A stretch of DNA of 14,517 nt from CAVPGH01 sp046726955 (lineage in GTDB: Bacteria > Acidobacteriota > Vicinamibacteria > Fen-336), in the NCBI GenBank assembly GCA_046726955.1, contig JBKPBQ010000282.1:1-14517 (forward strand), in the 5' to 3' direction. Position 1 is the first letter of the stretch. The number at the start of each line of letters is the position of its first letter. Shown here in pieces: positions 6,331 to 13,097 of this stretch. A model generated the notes under the pieces. The model was not told where the DNA came from. It saw nothing but the letters and a program-made list of their open reading frames with translations, and searched no databases. Both the position numbers and the translations under genes were made by a program.

Positions 6331-7260
6331 AGGCGCCGTCTCGCGCTCGCCCGACCGGGCCAGCACTATCCCGAGGAGGATCACACCCGCCCCGAGGAGC
6401 CGCAGGGGCCCGAACCGCTCGCCGAGCACGATCCACGCGAAGACACCGCTCATCACGATCTCCACGAACATGTAGAGCGAGGCGTGGTCGAGCCCTTTGC
6501 GGGCGACCGCCCAGTTCCAGATCCAGAAGCCCACGTAGAGGGGGAGGACGCTGGAGGCGAGGAGCGCGGCCCAGACTAGAGGTGGGAGCCCACGCCAGTC
6601 GACGCTCCGCAGGGCGGGAGCCGACCACAAGGCGAGGGGCAGCGTTCCCGCCGTCATGCTCACGGCCATGGCCGTCCGCCCCGGGTAGCGGGTGAAGACG
6701 GGCGCGCTGACGAGGCCGTAGAGAGCGAAGACGAAAGCCGCGATCAGGTTCAGGAGGTCGCCGAAGCCGAAGAGCAGCTCGACCCTCGAGCGGCCGGGCT
6801 CCAGGAAGAAGAGCGCGGCGCCCGCGATGGCGACGAAGACGCCTCCCCACTGCCGTGACGACACGCGGGACCGCCCGCCCAGGCTCACGAGGACGAGCGC
6901 GAAGAGCGGCTCCATGCCGGCCACGAGGTTGGTGGCGAAGGCGGTGCTGCGGTTGAGGCCTTCGAGAAAGAGGATCTGGTAGAGGGTCACGCCCAGGAGG
7001 CCCGAGGCCAGAAAGCGTGGCAGATCGGCGCGAGAAACGGTCCACGGACCCCGGCAAGCGGCCACGACCAAGAGAGCGAGCGCACAGACAATCAGGTACC
7101 GGCTGGCGCTCAATGCCGCGGGTGGGAGCACGCGGAGGAGCAGCTTCAGCACGATGACGTTCATGGCCCAGAAGGCGCACATCGCGAGGAGCGCGGCCTC
7201 GATCGCGGCGTCGCGCGCCCGGGGCTCCTGGGATTCGCGGGGCATGGAATCCGCGAGCAT
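6295..7260 (-). CDS. EamA/DMT-superfamily permease
   Basis: Up to 321 residues with about ten hydrophobic helices in two related halves, as expected of EamA (RhaT/YdcZ-like) transporters of the inner membrane. The first half starts ALLAMCAFWAMNVIVLKLLL and contains the typical RYLIVCALALL and LNRSTAFATNLVAGMEPLFALVL blocks. The second half includes ALYGLVSAPVFTRYPG and FVEIVMSGVFAWIVLGERFGPLRLLGAGVILLGI, the classic C-terminal DMT ending. The substrate cannot be inferred; the family exports amino acids, metabolites or drugs. Two starts are possible: ATG 7260 (used here) and ATG 7245, 5 codons later. The second fits better if TATGCT at 7256-7261 is the -10 of a near-leaderless transcript. No Shine-Dalgarno precedes either. 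Its 3' end overlaps the end of the CBS gene by 36 nt; upstream it is divergent from the methyltransferase pair. Confidence 0.9.
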   Translation of the reverse strand: MLADSMPRESQEPRARDAAIEAALLAMCAFWAMNVIVLKLLLRVLPPAALSASRYLIVCALALLVVAACRGPWTVSRADLPRFLASGLLGVTLYQILFLEGLNRSTAFATNLVAGMEPLFALVLVSLGGRSRVSSRQWGGVFVAIAGAALFFLEPGRSRVELLFGFGDLLNLIAAFVFALYGLVSAPVFTRYPGRTAMAVSMTAGTLPLALWSAPALRSVDWRGLPPLVWAALLASSVLPLYVGFWIWNWAVARKGLDHASLYMFVEIVMSGVFAWIVLGERFGPLRLLGAGVILLGIVLARSGERETAPSAFPEQVDEGV

Positions 7261-7261
7261 A
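7256..7261 (-). promoter_or_regulatory. Possible -10 hexamer of the permease gene
   Basis: TATGCT on the minus strand (four of six to consensus), 10 nt before ATG 7245. TTGTAA at 7286-7281 could be a -35, but the spacer would be 19 bp, longer than ideal. If used, it rules out ATG 7260 as the start. Confidence 0.3.
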
Positions 7262-7281
7262 ACCCGCGGAGGCGGCCGCCT

Positions 7282-7287
7282 TACAAT
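7282..7287 (+). promoter_or_regulatory. Possible -10 hexamer of the methyltransferase pair
   Basis: TACAAT (five of six to TATAAT) overlaps the ATG at 7286 and ends 7 nt before the in-frame GTG at 7295. If it is the promoter, translation starts at GTG 7295 on a leaderless message. No -35 match is evident. Confidence 0.4.
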
Positions 7288-8014
7288 GCCGCGCGTGTCC
7301 GAGCGCGAGGAGGCCGACGTCGAGACATCGTCCGACGCGTACGCCGGGCGCTTTGCCGGCTCCGTCGGCCGCTTCTTCCTCGACGTGCAGGCCCGGACGA
7401 CGCTCGAGCTGCTGCGCCCGTTCCCCGGAGCGTCCGTCCTCGACGTAGGCGGAGGTCACGGACAGCTCGCGCTGCCCCTCGTCGATGCCGGCTACGCGGT
7501 GACCGTCTACGGCAGCCGCGAGGTCTGCGGCGAGCGCGTGCGCGCGCTCGTCAGCGGCGGTCGCGCCACGTTCCGCTCTGGCGATCTCCTCCATGCGCCT
7601 TGGCCCGACCGCGCCTTCGACGTGGTGCTGGCGTTCCGGCTGCTCCCCCACGTCGCGCGCTGGCCCGAGCTCGTCGCCGAGCTCGCGCGGCTCGCCCGCC
7701 GGGCCGTCGTCGTCGACTACCCGACCGCGCGCAGCGTCAACGCCTTCTCCGAGGCGTTCTTCCCGATGAAGAAGAACGTCGAGGGCGACACGCGGCCGTT
7801 CACCGTCTTCCGCGACGCGGAGATCGAGAGCGCGTTCGGCGCTGCCGGCTTCGTGGTCACCGCCCGCCGGCCGCAGTTCGTGCTGCCCATGGCGCTCCAC
7901 CGGGCCGCGGGCATGGCGCCGCTGTCGCGCGCGGTCGAGGGCGGTCTACGGGCCACCGGCCTCACCCGCGCGCTCGGATCCCCGGTCATCCTGCGTCTCG
8001 AGCGCCGTGGCTGA
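7286..8014 (+). CDS. Class I SAM-dependent methyltransferase
   Basis: 242 residues from ATG 7286. Rossmann-fold methyltransferase with motif I VLDVGGGHG (51-59), an acidic end to the next strand region, and GDLLHAPWPDRAFDVVLAFRLLPHV (motifs III/IV, about 98-122). The C-terminal part (KKNVEGDTRPFTVFRDAEIESAFGAAGFVV) is the usual cap of small-molecule or lipid/sugar methyltransferases, but no substrate can be named. Start: a GGAGG at 7268-7272 lies 13 nt before ATG 7286, which is rather far; GTG 7295 (239 residues) is an equal candidate because TACAAT ends 7 nt upstream of it. The 3' end overlaps the next gene by 8 nt, so the two methyltransferases are almost certainly co-transcribed and translationally coupled. 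It is divergent from the permease. Confidence 0.87.
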   Translation: MPRVSEREEADVETSSDAYAGRFAGSVGRFFLDVQARTTLELLRPFPGASVLDVGGGHGQLALPLVDAGYAVTVYGSREVCGERVRALVSGGRATFRSGDLLHAPWPDRAFDVVLAFRLLPHVARWPELVAELARLARRAVVVDYPTARSVNAFSEAFFPMKKNVEGDTRPFTVFRDAEIESAFGAAGFVVTARRPQFVLPMALHRAAGMAPLSRAVEGGLRATGLTRALGSPVILRLERRG

Positions 8015-8774
8015 CCGCGCCTGGGCGCTCCGGCTCTTCGAGAAGTCGGTGCTCAAGCAGCGGAAGCTCGCCGAGGTCGCCCGGTCGCTCGGGTCCACCG
8101 AGGGGCTGCGCTGCCTGGACCTCGGGTCGGACAACGGCGTCGTGAGCCTGCTCCTGCGCCGTCGCGGCGGCAGCTGGTCGTCCGGCGACCTCACGGACGA
8201 AGCCGTGGCCTCGATCCGCGAGCTCGTGGAGACGGACGTGCACAAGGTCCAGGAGTCGCGGCTGCCCTTCCCCGACGGCAGCTTCGACCGCGTGGCCGTG
8301 GTGGACATGCTGGAGCACGTCGTCGACGAGCACGCCTTCGCGCGGGAGCTCGCCCGCATCACGCGGCCCGGGGGCCGCCTCGTCGTGAACACGCCGCACC
8401 TCAAGCGCACGCTGCTGAGGCAGCTGCGGCACGCGATCGGCCAGACCGACGAGAAGCACGGCCACCTCCGCCCCGGCTACACGCCGCAGCGGTTGCGCGA
8501 GCTCTTCCCCGAGTTCGCGCTCGAGGGGCATCGCACGTACTCGCGGTTCTTCTCCGAGGTCGTGGACACCGGGATCAACTGGGGCGTCGAGCGCCTCGGC
8601 AAGAAGGGCTCGGCGAAGGGCATGGTGGTGACGGGGGCGGACGTGGCCCGCTACGGCAAGACGTTCCGCGCCTACTCCGCGATCTACCCCGTCGTGTGGG
8701 CGGTCTCGCGGCTCGACGCGCTCGTTCCTGCCTCCGGGTACATGCTCATCGCGTCCTTCCGCCGGCACGGCTGA
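8007..8774 (+). CDS. Class I SAM-dependent methyltransferase (second of an overlapping pair)
   Basis: 255 residues from GTG 8007. Methyltransf_11-like: motif I CLDLGSDNG (36-44), then LPFPDGSFDRVAVVDMLEHV (about 90-109) and ITRPGGRLVVNTPHLKRTLL, with a longer C-terminal region (LRPGYTPQRLRELFPEFALEGHRTYSRFFSE). The glycine-rich loop is G-S-D-N-G, so one of the usual glycines is replaced, but the acidic residues are in place. The start is set by the overlap: GTG 8007-8009 lies inside the end of the previous gene (stop 8012-8014), typical of translational coupling. Similar proteins often act on lipids, quinones or glycans; here there is no glycosyltransferase or quinone gene to support any of these. 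It converges on the NUDIX gene with 34 nt between stop codons and no terminator hairpin in between. Confidence 0.87.
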   Translation: MADRAWALRLFEKSVLKQRKLAEVARSLGSTEGLRCLDLGSDNGVVSLLLRRRGGSWSSGDLTDEAVASIRELVETDVHKVQESRLPFPDGSFDRVAVVDMLEHVVDEHAFARELARITRPGGRLVVNTPHLKRTLLRQLRHAIGQTDEKHGHLRPGYTPQRLRELFPEFALEGHRTYSRFFSEVVDTGINWGVERLGKKGSAKGMVVTGADVARYGKTFRAYSAIYPVVWAVSRLDALVPASGYMLIASFRRHG

Positions 8775-8808
8775 TGGCGGCCTCGGACTACGCCTTCCCG
8801 ACCTGACC

Positions 8809-9225
8809 TCAGCTCTTCGCGGAGCCCGCGCCCACGATGGCGACCAGCCAGTCCACGAACGGCGCCTGGTCGGGATGCAGCAGCTCGCGCGCGCGGTCCA
8901 CGGGCACGAACTCCGCGCGGTCGACCTCCCAGGACGCGCAGCGGGGCTGCGCGCCTTCCGGAGCGGGACCGGCGAAGCCGTGGATCTTCTTCCGGCTGCG
9001 CACGAGCTCGACGCTGCCGAGGTCCACGAGCTCCCCCGCCTTCACTCCCGTCTCCTCCACCGTCTCGCGCCGCGCCGCCTCTTCGCGGCTCTCCCCGGGA
9101 TCGAGCTTTCCCTTGGGAATGCTCCAGGGGGCGCGGCGGTTGTAGTCGCCGGAAGGGTGGACGATCAGCACCTGGAGGAGGCCGTCCTTGAACCGGTAGA
9201 GGAGCGTTCCCGCCGACTCCTTCAC
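8809..9225 (-). CDS. NUDIX hydrolase (MutT-like)
   Basis: 138 residues. Hydrolyses a nucleoside diphosphate linked to another moiety; cytoplasmic and metal-dependent. The NUDIX box at 39-61 is complete: G39, E45, R53-E54, E57-E58 and G60 fit Gx5Ex7REUxEExGU, except that the U after RE is Thr (T55). The preceding VHPSGDYNRRAPWSIPKGK is characteristic of the SAG...VLLVHPGG...WSIPKG group of bacterial MutT-like proteins, whose substrates are poorly defined. Start: GTG 9225, whose GTGA overlaps the TGA of the GGDEF gene by 4 nt, so it is translationally coupled to it as the last gene of a five-gene run. This pairing raises, without proving, the idea that it acts on nucleotides linked to the cyclase, such as breakdown products of a cyclic dinucleotide. 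It could equally be a house-cleaning enzyme. Confidence 0.9.
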   Translation of the reverse strand: MKESAGTLLYRFKDGLLQVLIVHPSGDYNRRAPWSIPKGKLDPGESREEAARRETVEETGVKAGELVDLGSVELVRSRKKIHGFAGPAPEGAQPRCASWEVDRAEFVPVDRARELLHPDQAPFVDWLVAIVGAGSAKS

Positions 9226-10694
9226 CGTCCCGCCTTGCGGGCCTGCTTGTCCTCGTACATCCGCTGATCCGCGACGCGCACGAGCACCTCCTTGCTCGAG
9301 GCGTCGTTGGGATAGGACGCGACGCCGAGCGAGACGCCCAGGCGCGCGTTGATCCCCTCCTCCTGCAGGAACGTGTGCCCCTCCACCAGGCGACGCAGCT
9401 TCTCCGCGAAGGCGACGGCCGCCGGGTGGTCGGTCTGGGGAAGGATCACCACGAACTCGTCGCCGCCGTAGCGCGCGGGATAGTCGGTCTCGCGCACCGC
9501 GGCCCGGATGAGGAAGCCGACCTCGCGCAGCGTGCGGCTCCCCCGCAGGTGCCCGTACTGGTCGTTGATGGGCTTGAAGCGGTCGAGGTCCACGAACACG
9601 AGCGAGAGCACGGACTCGTAGCGGTCCACGAGCTTCAGCTCGCGGTCCAGGATCTGGTGGAAGTGGCGGAAGTTGTAGAGCGGCGTGACCTCGTCGGTGA
9701 TGCTCAGCTCGCGCGTGCGCTGGAACAGCCGCACGTTCTCGAAGGCGAGGGCGACCGAGTCGGCCAGCGGCTGGAGGCGGGCGAGCGAGGCGTCGTCGTA
9801 GGCGCCGCTCTGCTGCGCGCCGAGGGCGAGGACACCGATGCTGCGCCCCCGCGAGTTCAGGGGAAGGAGGACGTAGGAGCGGATCCCGTCCTCGAGCAGC
9901 CGCATGTCCTCGATGTAGCGGTGCTGGTGGATGAGGTCGCGCTGCAGGAAGGGCGAGTTGTTGAGGAGCACGGCGCCGGGCCCGCTGCCCACCACGGGGA
10001 TCACGTCGCCGAGGCCCCACGAGGTGCCCTCCGGGTGGCAGACCATTTCGATGTAGTCGCCGGAGTCGTTCACGAAGCCGCAGGCCAGGCGGTCGAACTC
10101 GTGGAGCGCGCCCAGCTCCTTGGCGAACGCGGGCACGACCGTCTTGAGCTCGCTCCCCGCGGTGAGGGCGGCGGTGATCCGGTTCAGGGCCTCGATGCGG
10201 TTCGAGGAGGCGCGGAGCTCCGCATAGAGGCGGACGTTCTCGAGGCCGTTGCCGATCTGCTTGCCGAGCGCCTGCAGCACCTCGAGGTCGGGGGGGAGGC
10301 TGCCCGTGTCGTGGAGGACGATCGCCCCCAGCTCGCGCTGCCGGGCGCGGAGCGGCGTCGCGGCGAGCCAGCCGCCGTCGTGGAGCTCCCGGACCATGGG
10401 CCGGCGGCGCTCCAGGGCCTGGCGCGAGAGCTCATTGGCGGGGCCGTATCCCCCGTCGGGAAAGCGGAACTGGGCGGCGGCGCTGAGCTCGCCGTCTTCC
10501 CCGAGGATGAAGGTCACGCCGCTCGCGAAGCCCAGCGAGCTCACGACGTGCTCCAGCGTCGAGCGCAGGAGACCCTCCTCCTCGCGCTCTACGGTGAGGT
10601 CGTCCACGAGGGACATGAGGGCGCGGATCGAGCGGTCCTGCGCGCGGGCGTCGACGGCGGGGGCGCCCGTCCGGACCTTGCGCTCCGACGGCAT
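9222..10694 (-). CDS. GAF-GAF-GGDEF nucleotide cyclase, candidate Hypr-type 3',3'-cGAMP synthase
   Basis: 490 residues, no membrane helix. Two GAF sensor domains (about 30-165 and 170-320) are followed by a GGDEF domain (about 330-490). The active-site loop GGDEF (410-414) and metal-binding D369 (FVDLD) are intact, so catalysis is expected. The product-inhibition I-site RETD (401-404) has the canonical 5-residue spacing. The base-recognition pair is unusual: N377 (KPIND) is kept, but nine residues on, the usual Asp of GHxxGD is Ser (S386 in GHLRGS). In Hypr GGDEF proteins this Asp-to-Ser change goes with acceptance of ATP and synthesis of cyclic AMP-GMP. So this is either a cGAMP synthase or a diguanylate cyclase variant; sequence alone cannot decide. 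Start: ATG 10694, 3 nt after the glycerol-3-phosphate dehydrogenase stop, with TAGAAT 5 nt upstream. The NUDIX gene overlaps its end. Confidence 0.92.
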   Translation of the reverse strand: MPSERKVRTGAPAVDARAQDRSIRALMSLVDDLTVEREEEGLLRSTLEHVVSSLGFASGVTFILGEDGELSAAAQFRFPDGGYGPANELSRQALERRRPMVRELHDGGWLAATPLRARQRELGAIVLHDTGSLPPDLEVLQALGKQIGNGLENVRLYAELRASSNRIEALNRITAALTAGSELKTVVPAFAKELGALHEFDRLACGFVNDSGDYIEMVCHPEGTSWGLGDVIPVVGSGPGAVLLNNSPFLQRDLIHQHRYIEDMRLLEDGIRSYVLLPLNSRGRSIGVLALGAQQSGAYDDASLARLQPLADSVALAFENVRLFQRTRELSITDEVTPLYNFRHFHQILDRELKLVDRYESVLSLVFVDLDRFKPINDQYGHLRGSRTLREVGFLIRAAVRETDYPARYGGDEFVVILPQTDHPAAVAFAEKLRRLVEGHTFLQEEGINARLGVSLGVASYPNDASSKEVLVRVADQRMYEDKQARKAGR

Positions 10695-10697
10695 GCG

Positions 10698-12146
10698 TCA
10701 TTCTAGCAGGGGCTTCGCGTACACCTGCGCCAGCGCTCCGCGTTCGGCGGCCCGCCGCGCGTCGTCCCAGCCGAGGAGCGCCGCCGCCACCGCTTCCACC
10801 GTCTCGAGGTCGGCGGCGGCAGGCGGCCCGGCGGTCCCCAGGTCTAGGCGCCGCCGGACGAGGTCGTCGAGGGTCAGGGCCATCTCTTCCTCGACGGCCC
10901 GGCGCGTCCGCTCGGCGAGCGAGCCCGTGAGCAGCCGGGCGTGCGGCAGCGGGGTCACCGCGGTTCGGCAGGCGGCCGCATGCTTACGGAGCTTGCGGAG
11001 CGCCAGGTCCACGGCCTTCTCGGCCACACCTCGTGCTGTCGTGTACTTGACCCCCACGACCGAGAGCAGTCCCTCGATCCCGTCCTCTTTGGCGTGGTCG
11101 TGGAGACGGCCCGCGCGGTGGAGCCCCTCGGCCCCCCCCTCCCCCGGCACGAGGCCCTCGTGAACGAGTGCGAGGTCGCGCGCCTCGAGGCCCGCCCACG
11201 GGAAGGCGACCCGGGCTTCCTCGAGGAAGGCGGCGACGGCGCCGGCGGGACGGCCGCCTCGGTCTTCTTCGTAATGTGTCCCCAGGAGCGTCCGGCCGTT
11301 CCAGGGGACCAGGAACAGGTACCGTCCGCCGCTGCGCGCCCCCACGGCCAGGCTCGTGGCCGGAGGTCGGTCGAAGACCAGGTTACGGGCACGGAGGAAG
11401 GACCCGGGAGGGCGGCTGAGACCCGCGCCCGCGAGGAGCGCGTCGGTCGCGGGACCGGCGGCCACCAGGACGAGGTCGGCCGGGACCGTGACCTCCCCGC
11501 CGGTCAGCGCGTCCCGCACCAGGGTTCCGACCACCCGGCCGCCGTCGCGCCGGATGCCGAGCGCCTCCGCGTGGTTCACGACCAGGGCGCCCGCGTCGAC
11601 AGCGGCGCGAACGAAGGCGAGCGTCAGCCGCTCGCTGCTGGCGACCTGCGCGTCGTGCCAGAGGGCCGCGCCGGTGAGGCCTTCTTTCGGCATGCCGGGC
11701 ACGAGGGTGAGCGCCTCCTCGCGCGAGAGGACGCGGCCGCGCGGAATGCGCTGACCGTCCGAGAGGGCGGAGTTGCGATCGAAGGCCAGGAGGTCGTTGA
11801 GGACGAGGCCGGCGGCGAGCGCGGCCCGGCTCTCCGCACCCCATCCCCGAGTGGGCACGAGGAAGCCCAGCGGGTGCACGAGCTCGGGGGCGATGCGCAG
11901 GAGCGCCCGCCGCTCGCGCATCGACTCGCGCAGGCTCGCCACGTCGCCGTGGGGCAGGTGGCGGAGGCCGCCGTGGATCGTCTTCAAGCTGTTCCAGGAG
12001 ACGCCGGACCCGAAGTCGTCGCGCTCCACGAGCGCGACCCGGAGGCCGCGCTGGGCCGCATCCCACGCCGCGGCCGCGCCGTAGATCCCGCCGCCGATCA
12101 CGAGGAGGTCGCGGGGGGCGACGAGGTCGCCGAAGGCGCGCTTCAT
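10698..12146 (-). CDS. glpD: FAD-dependent glycerol-3-phosphate dehydrogenase
   Basis: 482 residues, slightly shorter than E. coli GlpD (501). Oxidises sn-glycerol-3-phosphate to dihydroxyacetone phosphate and feeds electrons to quinone at the membrane. Evidence: N-terminal FAD-binding LLVIGGGIYGAAAAWDAAQRG (GGGxxG at 18-23), ERDDFGSGVSWNSLKTIHGGLRHL immediately after, which is specific for this family, then RYLFLVPWNGRTLLGTHYEE and GVKYTTARGVAEKAVDLA. The C-terminal 80 residues form the usual helical cap (EEEMALTLDDLVRRRLDLG). The active site appears complete. Start: ATG 12146, 10 residues before the Rossmann strand; no Shine-Dalgarno, but TATCGT lies 10 nt upstream. It is the middle gene of the five-gene minus-strand run, with the NAD kinase 28 nt before and the GGDEF cyclase 3 nt after. 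No glpF or glpK gene is nearby, so the role may be phospholipid-glycerol turnover rather than glycerol uptake. Confidence 0.92.
   Translation of the reverse strand: MKRAFGDLVAPRDLLVIGGGIYGAAAAWDAAQRGLRVALVERDDFGSGVSWNSLKTIHGGLRHLPHGDVASLRESMRERRALLRIAPELVHPLGFLVPTRGWGAESRAALAAGLVLNDLLAFDRNSALSDGQRIPRGRVLSREEALTLVPGMPKEGLTGAALWHDAQVASSERLTLAFVRAAVDAGALVVNHAEALGIRRDGGRVVGTLVRDALTGGEVTVPADLVLVAAGPATDALLAGAGLSRPPGSFLRARNLVFDRPPATSLAVGARSGGRYLFLVPWNGRTLLGTHYEEDRGGRPAGAVAAFLEEARVAFPWAGLEARDLALVHEGLVPGEGGAEGLHRAGRLHDHAKEDGIEGLLSVVGVKYTTARGVAEKAVDLALRKLRKHAAACRTAVTPLPHARLLTGSLAERTRRAVEEEMALTLDDLVRRRLDLGTAGPPAAADLETVEAVAAALLGWDDARRAAERGALAQVYAKPLLE
10700..10705 (-). promoter_or_regulatory. Possible -10 hexamer of the GGDEF gene
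   Basis: TAGAAT (five of six to TATAAT), formed by the last codons of glpD, ends 5 nt before ATG 10694. The Leu codon involved is CTA, normally rare in such GC-rich DNA, which hints that the hexamer is selected. No -35 is seen. It would give a leaderless internal promoter allowing the cyclase and NUDIX genes to be expressed without the upstream genes. Confidence 0.35.
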
Positions 12147-12156
12147 GGGACGACCG

Positions 12157-12162
12157 ACGATA
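12157..12162 (-). promoter_or_regulatory. Possible -10 hexamer of glpD
   Basis: TATCGT (four of six) lies 10 nt before ATG 12146 in the 28-nt gap after the NAD kinase stop. No -35 is evident; support comes mainly from the same pattern recurring before other genes here. Confidence 0.28.
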
Positions 12163-12174
12163 GCATCCGGCCCG

Positions 12175-13056
12175 TCAGGGCCGTGAGACGGTGCGGAAGG
12201 GCGGGAAGAGGTGCAGCGGGGGCGCGCTCGTGTCCACGGCGAGGCGCGCGCCGAACGGGAACGGGTAGACGGTCCGCGCGCCGTCGATCCAGAGAAGGCC
12301 CTCCGGCATCTTGGAGGAGACGGTGAGACCAGCGGGCGGCGCCACGAAGCCGTGGGCGAGGCGGTAGCGCCGTCCGGGCTCGCGCAGGAGCTCGCGCACG
12401 AGGTACTGCAGGCGGCGCGAGCCGCGCGGCATGACGCGTCCTCCCGCCGACCGTATGCCTGCCGTCGACCCGGCGGCGGTGCTGATCCAGATCCCGGAGC
12501 TCCTGTGCTCTTCCGTCCGCCCTCCCTCGGTGAGGCGGTAGCGAGTGGTGGCGGCGGGAACAGGATGGGCCACGAGCACGTCGTTGAGCGCAGCCTCGCG
12601 GAGGAGCCGGCCGTCGAGGCGAAGGGCGAGCCGCGCGAGCTCGACCGGCCGCAGCCGGCCCTCGAGGACCGCGTCGAGTGTGGGCGCGAAGACGGCGCGG
12701 CGCGTGCAGCAGAAGTGGCCGATGCTGTCGCCGGGCGCGGAGTTCACGCCGAGGATAGCGCCTGTGGCGACGTAGTGAGAGGCGGCGAGCAGCGTGCCGT
12801 CGCCGCCGATCGAGATCACGAGGTCGGCGCGGGCGAGGAGCCGCTGCGCCCGCCGGGGCTGGGCGCCGCCGCTGAGCTCCTCGGCACCGAGGCCCCGCTC
12901 GCGCAGCGCTTTGCGAACGGCGGCGACCGTCCGCTCGTGCTCGCGATCGGCCCCGTGGAGGCGGCGCGCGGTGGGGTCTCCGCGGCGGGCCATGCGCGCG
13001 GCCGCGCCGCCGCGCGCGAGAACGCTCCGCTTGATCACCAGGACGACCCGGGGCAC
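12175..13056 (-). CDS. NAD kinase, NADK2-like branch
   Basis: 293 residues. Phosphorylates NAD(H) to NADP(H); cytoplasmic. The diphosphate-binding motif is clear: VISIGGDGTLLAASH with GGDGT at 84-88. The rest resembles the NADK2 (mitochondrial-type) branch more than classical bacterial PpnK: GVNSAPGDSIGHFC after the first domain, then LNDVLVAH and SSGIWISTAAGSTAG, the counterpart of the NE and TPTGSTAY regions. The usual NE pair that contacts the nicotinamide ribose is here N-D, a conservative change. Start: GTG 13056, giving MPRVVLVIKRS as the first strand; TATCCT ends 7 nt upstream and no Shine-Dalgarno is present. The open frame continues far upstream on the same strand (towards 14391), but that part is antisense-frame noise over the band 7 gene. 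It is 41 nt after that gene and 28 nt before glpD. NAD versus NADH preference cannot be judged. Confidence 0.87.
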   Translation of the reverse strand: MPRVVLVIKRSVLARGGAAARMARRGDPTARRLHGADREHERTVAAVRKALRERGLGAEELSGGAQPRRAQRLLARADLVISIGGDGTLLAASHYVATGAILGVNSAPGDSIGHFCCTRRAVFAPTLDAVLEGRLRPVELARLALRLDGRLLREAALNDVLVAHPVPAATTRYRLTEGGRTEEHRSSGIWISTAAGSTAGIRSAGGRVMPRGSRRLQYLVRELLREPGRRYRLAHGFVAPPAGLTVSSKMPEGLLWIDGARTVYPFPFGARLAVDTSAPPLHLFPPFRTVSRP

Positions 13057-13063
13057 GGGCGAA

Positions 13064-13069
13064 AGGATA
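13064..13069 (-). promoter_or_regulatory. Possible -10 hexamer of the NAD kinase gene
   Basis: TATCCT (four of six) ends 7 nt before GTG 13056, in the 41-nt gap after the band 7 stop, which is AT-richer than its flanks. A TGGCGG at 13092-13087 could be a poor -35 with a 17-bp spacer. It fits a leaderless start. Confidence 0.33.
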
Positions 13070-13097
13070 AAGTCCCGCGCCCCGGACCGCCATCCGA

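Noticed and set aside
8775..8808. Terminator between the convergent methyltransferase and NUDIX genes
   Set aside because: No stem followed by a T-run on either strand; the same holds for the 7-nt gap at 3687-3693.
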